From Armillaria gallica (taxonomy: Eukaryota; Basidiomycota; Agaricomycetes; Agaricales; Physalacriaceae), in NCBI GenBank assembly GCA_037576215.1, contig JBANDB010000005.1:4278001-4342000 (forward strand): a stretch of DNA of 64,000 nt, given 5' to 3'. Below the pieces are notes generated by a model, which made no database searches, was not told the DNA's origin, and saw only the letters and a program-made list of their open reading frames with translations. Position numbers and translations under genes: made by a program. Numbering within the stretch: position 1 is the stretch's first letter; each line of letters opens with the position of its first letter. Positions 21,336 through 34,183 of this stretch are shown here, in pieces.

Positions 21336-24184
21336 GCTGAGTCAGCTATCAGTCAGTAAATATTTGCCTTCATGGTGACCTCCTGAGCACAAATGAGTCC
21401 AGGTCCATCGGTAGACAATATACACAGTCATCCTTAAGGATAGCTCACCAATGAGTTCCAAGTTCAATGGGGAACCATTTAATGTTTACTTAGCGAAATG
21501 GGCCACTGCAAGCACAGCAAATATGAGTCCATACTTTCTTATATTAAATAAGAGGCATGGATACAAAAAATAAAAATAAAAGCCATGCAGTGAGCATGGC
21601 GGGTAGGCGAGTCAAGTGCGGAGGAGGTATCATTCATTGCAACGTCAACCTCTGCATCAATTCAGAGTCACGGTGCACTGGGAAAAAAGGGTGGGAAGGG
21701 GCTGAAACCCTGTCAATGGTGACAAGGTCGGAAGGGGAAACAGATCTCACCACTGGATTCCCCAATGATGAAAATGGGGGTGGTGAGTACATCATCATAG
21801 TAGCTGAGCCATAGGGGAAGATATTAGGGATAGGGATAGGGTGCTAACACATGACAACCGAAGGGTGGGGGGTCCTGGCATATAGTGGATTCATGTTCCC
21901 CTACCCAAAGAATGGGGGATACTCAAATGTAGGGTGACTGCATGGTATGGCAATGCCCATGTTAGTGTTTGGTGAGATGGGAGGGCAACATTTCATATGG
22001 CCATGATTCTGGGGGCATTCACTGTGCCCTTGGCTCCTCCCTCAATGCCCAAAAGGTCACTGTCATCATTGTTGTCATTTATTGTTGGTGTCCCGTTCAT
22101 CGTCGCACCCCCCTCCCCACCGTCTCTCACCCTCCAGCGTGCTCCCTCCACATTTTCCTTCCCCAGTTTTTCTCCCTCAAGTAGTCCCATGGCCCTGCAA
22201 GAGAGTGTAACTGTTCCCACCCCTGTCATCATAGTCACCACCCTCTTGTTGGTTGTCACATCATTGTTATGGTTAGATTTGCCTTCGTTAGCCTCTCCTG
22301 GGCTGAGATGGGGCTGATGTTGAATCCTTGGGCATACCACACACTGTTGTGGTGTGTGGAAGTTGTGCACAATGGTGATTGGCACCGATGTCAATGTGGG
22401 AGGTGCTGGGTTGGATGGGGTGGAGAAGGTGGTCGAATTTGAATTCATGGCCATGGCCGGCATGGGTCATCATCATTGGTCGTCATCATTGTGGGACCTA
22501 CTGATATTGTCGTCGTCGTCATGAACCCATGAATTGCAGTGCTGCCTTGAGAACTTATGTAGGTGGTGGGGGCAGGATAGACGCAATCTGGGGCTCTTGG
22601 GGCCACTGGATGCACAAAAAGATCTGAGTGTAAGTGAGAACTAATAAGATAAATAAAACTTCATTGTAGAGATTCAGAGCGTAAGCTACATACCTCTCTC
22701 ATGTCCCACCAGCATCATTTACATCAGCAAAACCCAGAAGTCGTCTTTCATGTCTTTTCGGTCTTGCACAAGACCAAAAAGACAGCAAAGATGGAAAGAT
22801 CAAGGGTCTTGCCAAAGTAAGGTACATATTCTTGTCAAGAAGGATTTGTCTTGGCACGATCTATCACTGTCTTTGGAAGAGGATGTCTTCCGGTCTTTTC
22901 TTTCTTTCTCCTCATTTTCCAATGGCTTTGGAGGGTATGGAAATAGTAGTATATTGATTTCTATCTACAACAATGAACTATAGCATGTAACATTAACACT
23001 ACTTCCCTTTCCATCTTGGAAATAGAAATGAAGCCATGCCATAACAAGAGAGATGTTGCAAGAATGGGTGCCCATAGGAAGGATAAGAACGATGTGATTT
23101 CGTGTTGGGAATAGATGTCAGCAGGCACAAAGAACGTGTCAGATAGGCTCGAACGAATGGGTATTCGTGGTCAGATACATAGGTGGTGGTGGTACAAAGC
23201 CAAGAAGCGGTAGTAATCAATACGAAAATAGTGCTAGGAATATATCAGTAATGCATTGAATTATCAGAAGAAAATGCACCACAGAAGGGAGAACAACAGC
23301 TAAGCAGCCTAAATGACACAAAATACAATGGTGAATAATTATATGACAGAGAATGGAAGAACCACGCACCCTCTGGTACGTCCCTTCCTGGACGGCCACC
23401 ATCCTGCTCTTCACAATGGCCCTCTCCTTGGTCTGCACGCATCCACCTACAACTCTCGTCAGTTCAGCAGTGAGTGATAATGAGCTGTTGGGTCGTACCG
23501 CTTCTTTTCTCACCTGTTGGCAATGACGGCAGCCTGGAAGGAAATGCAAGAATCAGATATAGTCAATTCAATCAGAGACATCCATACCTTTGCCCCATAT
23601 CACCAGTACATGCCCAATAACCCGAGTTGCAGTAAAGTGACGGTGATGCTAAGATTAAAGAGAGAGAGAGGAGGAGGGAGGAAATAACCATTTCGGACTC
23701 CAAGTTAAATTCCAACATGACGTATTCGTGGCACCATGTGGACATGCCCTGGCAGAGTTTGAAAGAACTTAGAAGATTTTTTGTGGCTCAAGTTCCGCCA
23801 TTCCAGGCCATTCCCTGCCATTCCCTGCGCATCAGCTAGTGGCTGCACCACCGTGACATTGCAACATCGCCATGACAGATGTGCGTGGGCCTTCAATATT
23901 GCAATACCTATAGTATTACTTTAGTTGTGCCATGTACTATTCCTTAGTACTCAATCTTTCCATGGACATTGTCTGAGATCCTCAGCTCATAAATTTATAT
24001 AACAATACAAGCGTACTATGCCAACTTCAATCTGTAGTATACATGCCAACTGCAAGATCATTAAGAAGACGGCCCCAATTGATAAGATCAGAAAGCTGCA
24101 GAAGACTAGTTTGCCAAGACCAAGACTCGATCACCCAAGAAAAAGCGGCGGAAAGAGGGCTAAAAAAGACCAAGACCGGAAAGA
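21336..24184. other. Low-complexity DNA, probable decayed element
   Basis: No convincing gene was found. 21.56-22.60 kb is rich in GGTGGG/CCACC and CATCATTGT words, and open frames there have skewed composition (Thr, Asn, Pro runs). Words of the type AAGACC or GGTCTT cluster at 22.74-22.90 kb and again at 24.06-24.18 kb. The two clusters could be subterminal repeats of a small DNA element about 1.4 kb long. Confidence 0.4.
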
Positions 24185-24493
24185 CTAATTCTTGGTTTTG
24201 CTGATGTACGCTCGTTGTCGGAGTCTGCTGTCATTGTGCACTGTCTCTACAACTGACAAGTCACCATCACTGTCGTCCTTTTTGTATCTTGCAGATGTCA
24301 AGTGTCGTTTCTTCGTTGGAGTAAAGGGACGCGATTGCCAAACGAGATATAGCACTGCTTCTGCAATGGCAACGACAAAGCCAATGAAGAGCCCAAAGAG
24401 AGCCTGCTGGAAGAAATGTGTAAGAACCTGGACAGGGAGACGTGTAGTTATTGAATGTACCCATTCCATCCCGGGTGCCGCGATGCCCACCAA
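24185..24493 (-). CDS. Small single-span membrane protein fragment, unrecognised
   Basis: The 102-codon frame has one clear membrane helix (LFGLFIGFVVAIAEAVLYLV). A basic, polar tail follows (FTPTKKRHLTSARYKKDD) and the end is SKTKN. An overlapping frame just upstream contains SPERKFGAYVSPRDLEEIEV, which also looks protein-like and may be an earlier exon. I do not recognise the family. It could be the C-terminal exon of an endomembrane protein. Confidence 0.35.
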   Translation of the reverse strand: MVGIAAPGMEWVHSITTRLPVQVLTHFFQQALFGLFIGFVVAIAEAVLYLVWQSRPFTPTKKRHLTSARYKKDDSDGDLSVVETVHNDSRLRQRAYISKTKN

Positions 24494-24659
24494 GCAGCAA
24501 ATCCTGACCTGCCAATGCTGCGTAAGGCATCATGAGCATTGTAATGGCCCTTCTCTCCCTTTTTCTCTCCACTTCTATTTCCTCTAGATCCCGCGGCGAC
24601 ACATAAGCACCAAACTTGCGTTCAGGTGAAGTTTTATACACCAGGAAATACTGGACTAA

Positions 24660-24930
24660 ACCCCCAGTTTTCCGTGTAGACCCGTGTAGACGCCGGTGAA
24701 CACGTGTACACCGGTGTATTACCGTGTACACCTGTGTACACGGATGTACACCCGTGCACATGGTATCTCTCCACCGACAAATGTCATGGAGACCCATGTA
24801 AAACCAATGTCAAACCAGTGTTTACCACACTTGTCTGCACTGGATTACATCTGTCTTCCCATGGTATCGGGTGTAGACGAGTGGGGTCTACACCCATGTA
24901 AACACGTGTACATCCGTGTCAAATTGTCAC
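24660..24930. repeat. Degenerate GTGTACACC minisatellite, locus 1
   Basis: Imperfect units around GTGTACACCGGT, GTGTAGACCCGT and GTGTACACCTGT repeat about every 10-12 bp at 24671-24765. More scattered copies reach to 24922. Many units are self-complementary (GTGTACAC). Related arrays lie at 45959-45998 and 59950-60080. Confidence 0.75.
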
Positions 24931-26825
24931 ACTTGGTCGGCATTCGGCATTTCGGAGCCGGTGTTAGGGTTCCTGCCTTTTCAGTAATTGCAGTTGACAC
25001 CTTTTCTTCATACACCCACCTCACCGACCTCTCTATCGTCCCTTCTCTCCAACAAATAACTCACACCCTCACCAGCGTCAAATCCTATAGGGACATCCGG
25101 GAGACTTGCATCGTCGACTTCTCCACTGTCAAAGGGATGGGGTCAACTTACCGATTCGTTCGCGGTGCACGAAGGAGGTAGGAACGCACAAGCTCTGCAT
25201 TACATTATGGGGAGGCATGTCAGAGGGCAGCTTTGAACAAGCGTAAGGCGGAGGATGTGGGTACACATCCCTGGGGTATTGATGGAGGCTGCCGTGTGCA
25301 TCGAACATTTGGACGGGACCTCGTGACAGTCTTCCAAGTTTCGGCATGGTGCAGAGGTATGTATACTAGTTTTTTTTTTACCCTTTTTCTTTTGGCCGAC
25401 CTCCTACCAGAGTACCCTTACCCCCTCGAATGTGCTGACATCTTCCTGTCAACCAATGCGTCGGTGTCGCCTACCTGAACCAGCAAGTCCTCTCTCCCGG
25501 TCACCGATCTCGCGCCAGCTCGAACCTCGGGCTTGCTCGTCTATTCGTTAGGCCACGTATCTTCCATTCGAGGAGGGAACAGGGGGGGGGTATAAATCCC
25601 ATGGTACGTTTGCTTACTTTTAGGCTGGTTTTCATGGTTGACTCGTGCTTCAGTAGGAGTTTCTTAGGAGAATGGCGAGAGATGGGGGGTTTCATGGGTA
25701 AGAGTCTTTGTCTCGTTCCCTTGCTCTATGTTTACATACGTCTGTTCAGTGACAGATGTAACGGTTTGTCTCATCCTTCACTGTCACCATCGGTGTCGAC
25801 GACAATGGTAAGCGGTGCTTCTGCCATTTCCTCTGCTTCTGCTTTACTCACCAATCATCGTTTAGACACAGTCATTACTCGCTTTGAAGGAGTAGACGTT
25901 GTTTTGGTTTTACAGGTACATGTTAGAAATTTCAGACGCATCTTTGTGCTCACTGCCAGCTTGGTTGGCATTGCTATCAGGGCCGTCATACCGTTTATAT
26001 TCGTCTTGAGGGAAGAGCCCACGGTTTATTTTGTTCAATGGTGCACGTCCATTTTCTGGGTCCAGGCGTTCACGGTGCTTACTCTTTTTTTATCAGGACT
26101 TTCGGTGTAGGATGATAGGCGCGCGCATAAATAGCAGGCGAGATCGAAATGCCTCATGAGTGATGATTTCCTTGCCGCCATTCCCTTTGTTGATCCTCTG
26201 CATTAGATGCTCTTTTTCTCACAGTCAGCTGATAGACTCGAACATCGAACGGAAGGGCAGACGACTACCTCCGGCAAAGGGTAGGCAAAGGATTGCAATG
26301 TTGGGAGGAAGCGGGGGACTATTGAGGTGATTGATCCAGGTCGACTATAGGTGTGTTTGAATGGTCCCGTTTTGAGTTCCACTCATCAACCTCGCTCGCA
26401 GGGGAGCTCAACGTCAAGAAATGGCTGCTTGCAAGCCCATTGATGTGTACGATGACTGTGATTTGCCAATCTCACAGCAAACGACCACCATCTCGCCCGA
26501 CGACAACGATGAATGGATCGATAACGATGCCGACGAATTGTTACCTCCAAATCACTACTGTCAACAGTGTTCGCAGCACCGAGAAGCACATGGAACTAGG
26601 TCGGGCACAGTGAAGGACTAATGGGAAAGGGAGCCGGTCTTGGAAAGGTACGGGACGTTTTCTTCCATCATGGCGGCGTGGACGTCTGACGTGGTTGTGC
26701 TGTGGCAGGTCTTGTTCATGAATCGAAGCACGGGGGAACAGCTTCGGGTGCAGGGAAGTTATGGGATAGACAGCGAGATGTAGTAGTCGGCGGAGTAAAC
26801 ACATGCCAATGACCATCTTTCTGTG
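24931..26825. other. No firm gene; weak membrane-type frame at 25601-26110
   Basis: A plus-strand frame at 25601-26110 has hydrophobic stretches (IFVLTASLVGIAIRAVIPFI, WVQAFTVLTLFLSGL) that could be membrane helices. No start context or family is evident. Near 25371-25379 there is a run of T, and near 25583-25590 a run of G. Nothing else was seen. Confidence 0.3.
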
Positions 26826-27677
26826 CTAACAATAATCACGCCGGATGAAAAGACTGTCATTGAACACCTCCCATTGTGCATCATGGTAATTTAGGCTTGA
26901 GGACATCGAACGTGTGATCATGTTGAAGACCACATAGGACTCAGACGATTTCCGGAAGGCGCATCTGGAGTCGGATGCGGGTTGAGTTGGCGTCATTTTA
27001 GGCAGAGCTGAGCGATTTTCGGAGAGGAGACGCAGGACTTCAAGAAACAATCTTTGTTGCCTCGAAAACGAGCACTGCAGGTACGTCTGGTCTGGTATAT
27101 ACATCGTAAAGTATTTTTGTATCGGGGTATAGATAGCATGATCCACTGGATAATGAACATGTTCTTCAAGAGATCGACCTAGAAAAAAGGTCGGCATCAT
27201 TCATTCACGCAAACAACAACGGAACGCGTACATTTGGGTGATGAAGTGCATGGCGACCTCGACAGGATGCTCCACGACGATAGAGCCTGGAGTACCGAAG
27301 GCTCCGGCAACATGATACAGGGCGGTATTAGCCGTCAAGCTTGCACACTGGACGAACTTCGTCAATATACCCAGCGGTGCCCAATGCATGGCGCCCCAGA
27401 GACGGCCCTCATTGCTGAACACGGTGGCGACATTCTTGTCAGCTCCAAGGACGTACATGTCGCTACGAACGGGTTAGCGAAGTATCGAGACCCCAAATGT
27501 AACACTCAACTATACTATGAGGTCGAGCTCAGAATCATCGGCGTCGTAAAGGCGGAGGGCCTTCCGAATACTGGGCAAGATGTCTTCGAGCACTTTCTCG
27601 AAACGGGCACGGTCAACGATGGCATTGAGGTTGAAGAACGCCGTGGTATCGTCTGTAGTGTAAATATTGAAAATCAT
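26826..27677 (-). CDS. Unrecognised gene with one clear intron and a possible TGA break
   Basis: The ATG at 27677 opens MIFNIYTTDDTTAFFNLNAI. The exon ends at DLIV and joins across an intron of about 50 bp to YDMYVLGADKNVATVFSNEG, continuing to MHFITQMYAFRCCLRE and TGA at 27201-27203. The same frame then stays open for 124 more codons to 26826 (MMPTFFLGRSLEEHVHYPVD). It could therefore be a short protein of about 140 residues or a longer one cut by TGA. I do not recognise the family. Confidence 0.4.
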
Positions 27678-28811
27678 CTAGGCCATCAAGATGAGTCAGT
27701 ACTCATATGACTGCACATTCCACTCATCAGTCTCACAGTAGTCTCACAGCTGATGAATGCAAGCAAGGATCTAAGACTCCACAAAGCTGGCAGTGATGAT
27801 GACTGAAGAAGTAGGTGATCAGCCAATAAATACAGCTCAAAGAAGTAAGGGATACATACACCAGTAATTCAGCTGATTCCTATCTGAGTGGATTCAGTTA
27901 TGAGGGTGTGAGTAGGAGTGTACTGAGTAGGCTGATGCAGGTGATGACAAGCAATGGTGAAGAGAGAGTTCAAATTTTTTCAAGCCATGCCTTTGAACCA
28001 TCACAAGCGCAAACACACATCAAAAATGGTAATGATCATGCCAACTCACTCAACTGCGAGTCTGGTACACTGGGAAGGGTTATTTCGCGTTCATTTGCTG
28101 TCTTCAATCGGTCCACATATTCTTCATAAATACATATCATAGAAGATCTCTGCTTTACTGCCATAAATTCGATGCGTTCGTTGTATCTGAGAGCAATGCA
28201 GACAATCGGTCAGTGTACAGCCGAGTCAAACATAAGCAAGCTACTCCATACCATAATGTCATGAATCGAGGGCGCACGTTAGTGTTGATAGGTCATCTCC
28301 GTTGTTGTGACACCAGACATCGCGTTAGAGCGATCAGTGGCTTCGTGCCTACGTGCCTACCCAGTCAGTAACAATATGTTCGTCTCGCCGTCAATTCACG
28401 CGTCTTCCACTTGCAAGGCACGCACCGGTCTGTGATTCCGCGTCGGACGTCGCGGTCCGTAGATGATCTTTGCTCGGTTTTTTGGACGTCTCAATAACCG
28501 GTATTTCAGCGTGTTAACAATCTGCCGGTATTTGCCGCGGAATCGAAGCAGCGGCTGGTAACACGGTACAGAATATTCCATCGTGTACTCACAGCCGAAG
28601 CTCATGCACGACCTTGAGGAAATTCTGACCAGTAGAGACAGGGAAATTTGTCCATTACAAGGCCTTGAAACATGCAGATAAGGGTACAATAAAAAACTGG
28701 TGACCACTACAAATCTACGTCGATTTCGCTGCAAAGAAGTATGAGATCATGTCGAACGTGGAGTAAAAAGACACGTACCCTAACCCTCGTTACCACAGAC
28801 ACTTCTTCCTA
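27678..28811. other. No gene seen
   Basis: Short frames have no motif. CTCATCAGTCTCACAGTAGTCTCACAGCTGATGA near 27723-27756 is a small repeated patch, and nothing else stands out. Confidence 0.35.
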
Positions 28812-30005
28812 CTAAACATTGGTGTTGTTAGCCATGAGGGGGCGCATATGTACGGAAAATACCCACAGATATCGAACAAGCTCCGTATATGTGCCGAACG
28901 ACACTGTTATTAGTGGCCTTCCGACGGGATCATTGAGAATATCTCTCTTCAGCGGGAGAGCACGATAGAGGAGACGGACATCAATCGTCCTTGTCTCAGA
29001 AATTTTTTGAAGAGCGGCCCGCACCAACGTCCAACTTTGGTGGAAGAAATAGCCACTGCCGACACAAATTTGACGAAGAGGAGCATGCGTGGGAATGGTT
29101 TCCAACATCCGAACAAGTTCCAACGGCCAATCCTGGTAGGTCCGGTATACAAAACATTCAAGACGAACCAAGCCTGACAAGTCTATATATGTCGGCGGAA
29201 AGGCTGCTATAAAAACATTAGTCCAATGAAGCTTGGCGAGAAGACAGTACACACCATTGGCGTTTATGAACAAATGAGTCACAGCCCCGCCCAAACTTGG
29301 TCCGATGATGCGTTCCCCCAGATTTCCCATCCTAGGTGGTTGTCTACGAGCAGGACCACCAGGGATAATGTCCAACACTACTCTCTCGAACAGTAACATT
29401 CGCGCTGGCAGACAAGCCCGTAACCGAGCCATATCCTCCATAGTTATGCACGCCACCGTCAGGCTTCTCACCAAACGAGGGGGGCCATACCACACTGGAC
29501 CATGCACAGACAATACCGGGAACCTGGGGCGTACGATTGTGATTCCTGTCACGGTCGAGTACTTGAACAGGCATTCAGCTCCTGGCCTACACAAGTAACA
29601 GTCGCGAAGTTTGATTTCCACAGCGTCTCTGAACCAGACCGGAGTCTCCAAATCGCCGAGGTTGATGTTCTCACCCAGAAAAAGGTTCAAACTCGGGCAT
29701 GCCATGACCACATCGTTGAGGAGAAATGATGACATCGTCATGTAATCACCATCCACGTGCAGGGTGCGAATGCAACAACGGACACTGCTATGCCTTTCCA
29801 AGTAATGCGACCAGTATACGCAATCCCATCTATCGTTCAAGTCGATATAGCGCAATAACCTCCTGATACCGGCCTCGTACCATATCCAGCATACCGTCAA
29901 GTAAGAGTAAATGTCGCGATCGGTGACGGTGGAGATACACATGATGTGGGTGATAACATCGAACGGAAGTTCGAGAGGCGAGGGAGAGGGAGAGAGAGAG
30001 GTCAT
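28812..30005 (-). CDS. F-box-like protein, 397 aa, single exon
   Basis: The start is the ATG at 30005 (MTSLSPSPSPLELPFDVITH). The frame is open upstream only through non-ATG codons. The N-terminus LELPFDVITHIMCISTVTDR, followed by YLTVCWIWYEAGIRRLLRY, has the Leu-Pro-x-(D/E)-(V/I) start and Trp/aromatic spacing of an F-box. A leucine-rich C-terminal part follows (TLHVDGDYM, LRACLPARMLLFERVVLDII, LVRLECFVYRTYQDWPLELV). Such proteins link Skp1-cullin ubiquitin ligases to targets; the family is very large in Agaricomycetes. There is no intron or stop, so this copy may be functional. Confidence 0.7.
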   Translation of the reverse strand: MTSLSPSPSPLELPFDVITHIMCISTVTDRDIYSYLTVCWIWYEAGIRRLLRYIDLNDRWDCVYWSHYLERHSSVRCCIRTLHVDGDYMTMSSFLLNDVVMACPSLNLFLGENINLGDLETPVWFRDAVEIKLRDCYLCRPGAECLFKYSTVTGITIVRPRFPVLSVHGPVWYGPPRLVRSLTVACITMEDMARLRACLPARMLLFERVVLDIIPGGPARRQPPRMGNLGERIIGPSLGGAVTHLFINANGVYCLLAKLHWTNVFIAAFPPTYIDLSGLVRLECFVYRTYQDWPLELVRMLETIPTHAPLRQICVGSGYFFHQSWTLVRAALQKISETRTIDVRLLYRALPLKRDILNDPVGRPLITVSFGTYTELVRYLWVFSVHMRPLMANNTNV

Positions 30006-30673
30006 TTTTTTCTCGAGGTATAGGATGGGCGTCAAGCAGCAGGAGTTGAGATCGACTTAGTTGGGAACGCTCATCTTTCCTTGTTGCCTAATAGCCTCAA
30101 TCACTGTGCTCGCCTAGACGCGTACGTTTTCTCCGCTTTCTTCGGGCATAGGCATCCATAACAACGCTGTCCTTGATAAATGATGACTTACCCCGTTTCA
30201 TTTCTTTATTTCCATTTCCCTTTGCCACTACCTTGGATTATGACATTATGTGATTTTTAAAATTGTCTTAGTGAATTGCATATCTTAACTCGTGGTCACA
30301 TGTATTACATATCTATTTCTGACAGTGACATCAGCTTTCCGTTCCTCAAAAAAAAAAAAACAAACCTCGTTCAGTGCCAATTCCCCTCCATTTGTCAAGA
30401 TATTGCTGCATCAAATCGCCTGCACAGGACCTCCTAACTGGAGGGACGAATAGTTATTTATCCTTATCGGTGAAATGTGTTGAGGGTCGCAGCTGAAAGA
30501 AACAACACGACCACAAGCTCCAGCATCCTCCGAAATGAGTGCGGTCTCGAATTTGACCCCGCCTCAACTTTGGAACCCGATTTAATGTTCAGTACCTAGA
30601 CGGCAGGAATATCAGCCTAAGTTTCCCTCACACACACACCACACACATTTCTCGAAACCTCTCTTTCGCGATC
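30006..30673. promoter_or_regulatory. Intergenic region between divergent genes
   Basis: This 670 bp lies between the divergently oriented F-box gene and the next gene, so it should carry both promoters. It holds an A12 run near 30349-30360 and a CACACACACCACACACA stretch near 30630-30646 just before the plus-strand start codon. Confidence 0.4.
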
Positions 30674-33600
30674 ATGCCACTGTCGTCGACCGTCTGTGGT
30701 ACCGCCCGCACACGAACTCCCCGAGAGCTTCTTTCCGCCGTCACACCTTCGTTGGCTCACCTCGCTGCCACGAGTCCGCCGGCTGCACTGGCCGCATCCA
30801 ACGCGGTCCCCGCATCCCCGCTCTTTCCGTCCTCTGATCTTCCGCCCTCCTCAACTCCACAACTACCTTATCCCTTGGTCGCTTCCTCTTCGACAGCGTC
30901 AACCGTGGCGGCACGGTTGGGGCAGATGACAGCCTTACAAAGCAATCCAGCGGCTTTGGTAGCTCAGATGGTCTCCACCCAGTCGCGACCCCAACCTCCC
31001 GTCCCCTCCTTCTTCCCTGCCTCTTCCGTAGTGGCTGCACGGACGGAGACAAGTCTCATTCAAGCTGGTCTGAATCCTCCACCTCCGTTCCCTCTCTATT
31101 CGGGACCGTCCACCCCGGAGGTTCACACTCACGCGAACAGCACATCTGCGCGGCGTGCGCAACATCTCCGAACCCGCCATGCCGAGTTCGCAGACAACCT
31201 CACCGTCGGACGCAACAGTAGATCAGGTCCTTCAATAACTCGGCTGAAGCTCCTCCTTTTTCCTGTCGCGTGTGGCAATAACGCGCTCCCACCTCAACAC
31301 GTTGACCCGTCCGTCCATGCTGATGACCCTCACCCTTGGAATTTCCAGATCTTGCAAGAGGACATCGGTCCCATGGACCGCCAATTCGAGCGCATAGATC
31401 TAGTTATCAACATGATCGTCCATGATGGTCTCCTCAACTTCAGCGACTTCCATCGCGCGATCGCCCAACACCAGGCACTTCCCGAGAGTCCCAAGATTCC
31501 TGACTTTAACACTGATCCCGATGCGAGCTACCTAACATCTGGGTGGTGCCTGCAACAGATGCGGTGTGTAAGAAACCAAACCACCCTCCGGTGTTGCGAG
31601 AAAGCTTACAAAGGCGGCGCCTACTGGTGCCTCCAGACACTCACTGCTTACGCGTCCATGGTGAAGGCACCATTCGACTCTGGCGGCCGTAGTGATCCTA
31701 CATTGAAACACGTCTTCATCATTGGTGCGCCTCGTGATGATGTAGAAGATTTGCTTATACCTGACCGTTCTATATAGCTCCAACGCACGGTAATATTGTT
31801 CACGGCATTGAGAAATGCTATACGGAAGACTTCCAACCTCCCATCGACCCGGCCAAAGCACGCCTCCCTCATCCCTGCTTTCCCGCGAGGGCAATGTTCG
31901 GCCTGGCTTTCCTCCCTCGCACGCTCCAAAATTCCTACCAGGTGGAGGAAGAACGATGTCTTCGGCTCTGTCGCGGCGAAGACCCCAACCTCGTTCCATC
32001 GATGAGTAGCGAAGTACGTAGTATCACTTGTCCTCCACACCCCACTACGGGCTATTCGACGGTCGCGCCGACGGCGGCGCCTTCGTCTTCTTCCACGTCC
32101 ACATCCACATCGACGGTTTCCTCTGGAGACGGAGTCACACGGTCGACGCAGGTATGCTAGATCTCTCCATCTCCCTCCAGTTATTATTTCTCTAACATTC
32201 CTCCACTTCAGGAGGAGAACCACGACGAAGGTATGGTTGTTGATAATAATGACGACAAGGAAAACCAGCCACCGGTGATGGCCCAGCCGTCGGTAAGAAG
32301 AACACACGTCAAACTTCCAGCCGTTCTGACCTCTTCTTCCTTTGACAGCATCCAGCATTTGTCCCGACGCACGTTCCACATCCTCCTCCTCCATTCAGTG
32401 CACCTCGATGGGACCACCCTGGTCAGGACTTGTTAGGCATTGTCAAGCAGAGGGTGTCACCCAGCCGCAAGCTCCGCATCCATGCTAAGGATGTCCGAGA
32501 GGCAGCTGATGTGTTCTGGCACGTCCTTCTTCACATCGGGTCGATTATGCATAAGCTACCTCCTGGCCAGGTCATCGATCCCAGTCATCACAGTGAGCCT
32601 GTCCTCCCGCCCCAGGCGTCGGTCACGAATTGGTGGTGGCCGGAGGTGTTCTTGGACGGAACTGTCGTCCAGCGAGGTCAAGGAGTCGGCCAAAGTATCT
32701 ATGCATCTGTTCTGGCCGTCAACCTAATGAAGATCATCGACACGACCGACCCTAGTTGCCAGTTCAGCAGGCTACCCAATGACTCTCTCCTACTCTCCCC
32801 GAGGTTCCCCATTCCGGACCTCACGTCTGACCAAGCAGGTTTCTGGTGGGCGGTCGGCTTCCTACTCGCTCTCTTTTCCACTGCCACGGGACAAGCCTGC
32901 CTCCCTGTCCAAGGCGTGCTCATTCACGTCTTACTTCCGCATGCTCTTGGTCAGTGTCAATATCAGATAGACAACTGGACCCCCTCTTTCATATACTCAG
33001 CCGATCCAGCTATGGGGGAGCTGATGCTGCCCTGGTTGGATCTTGGGAAAACGCAAGCCATGACTGCAGACCCTGATGGAAAAGATCGTTTGAAGGAGCC
33101 CGTACCACAATTTCTCATGGCTTATTGCAGCGACATCCTCAGCGTGAGTGGGAATCCCCTCGAGTCCCTCTCCACATTTTTTAACCTCTCCCTCCTCCCG
33201 AGACTAGCCGCACGCAGTGGGATTTGGACTGCATCAGGCGGCTGTCCATGAGAACCAGAATCGAGCCATCTGCACCTATCTCATGCTCGGCAACACAGTC
33301 TTTGACGCGCTCGCAGCCTACCACGCCCTTCATGCAGGATTCCACCAACCGTTCGGTATCGAGTTTGGGTCGTTAGCACGAGGCCCGACACTGGTATGTC
33401 TGCATGTCTGCCCGGAAGGCCAGCCTGGAGACTGATTGCTTTTTACGCCTCTTGAACAGCCGTCCATGATAAAGGATGCCTGCAAATGCAAAGAAAAAAC
33501 GGCGTTGGATTTCATCTATTGGTGGTTCGACAACAGGCTAGAGCGTGTTGAGCAGCTTATCCCGCATCTAGAGTATGACATTGGCGCGATCATGAATACC

Positions 33601-33825
33601 CCTCAAAATAATCTGTCTTTCGCCCGCGGTGAGGATGAAACCCTGGCCCACCGCGTGTCTCGTGCCTTCCAAAATGCCCTCGAAGAGTATCTGAGAGTCG
33701 ACATCAAGGAGCGTGGAAAGCAGCTGCTCCTTGCTATGACGGCCTCTCCGTACCTCCCAGCCAATCCTGACAAAAAGCTGAAGGTGCGTCCTTGGCCGTC
33801 TTCTTATGGCGACGCACACTGACAC
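30674..33825 (+). CDS. Large multi-exon gene, basidiomycete-type, unrecognised
   Basis: The ATG at 30674 opens a Pro/Ser/Ala-rich N-terminus (MPLSSTVCGTARTRTPRELL). Coding pieces follow in several frames joined by short introns: DPHPWNFQILQEDIGPMDRQ (about 31.33 kb), WWWPEVFLDGTVVQRGQGVG and GFWWAVGFLLALFSTATGQA (32.63-32.89 kb), HQAAVHENQNRAICTYLMLG (33.23 kb) and PSMIKDACKCKEKTALDFIY to EYLRVDIKERGKQLLLAMTA (33.46-33.75 kb). It resembles the large repetitive uncharacterised families of Agaricomycetes, some of which end in a HECT-like region. I cannot confirm a HECT domain. Exon joins are not all resolved, so decay is possible. Confidence 0.45.
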
Positions 33826-34183
33826 CTAGGAGGATAGTTTCAATTCAGATTGCTGAACGACGACGTTCGGATGGATGTGCCTACCACGAAATCTCTCTAG
33901 TCCTTCTTTCATGGTTGCTTCCAAACTGTTGACATCGGATACGATGGTGTCTTGGCAAGTCTGTTGGCGAATGGATCGTGGCGAGGTATCACGGTAGACT
34001 CTTATCTCCAGGGCATATTTATGGGAGATGTTACCAGTTTCAACGCGCAGTAGTTCATGGTTTAGCAACCAGTTTTCAGGTGCACTAGATCAAGGTTTAG
34101 CTACGAGTAAGACTCAGGTTGTACATACGAACCAGTCAAAGAAAAGCATGATCAGTACTCTCCCCGCTCTGGCATGGCCCTAC

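Noticed and set aside
21336..22600. CRISPR-like or regular repeat array
   Set aside because: The words are irregular in spacing and composition-driven. No constant repeat with unique spacers is present anywhere in the window.
25601..26110. DUF6533/6534-type membrane gene
   Set aside because: It has hydrophobic stretches but lacks the conserved segments seen at 5.2-6.6 kb, so no family was assigned.
30741..31180. Arg-rich minus-strand proteins
   Set aside because: They are antisense to a Pro/Ser-rich exon. Such exons give long open Arg/Gly frames on the opposite strand.
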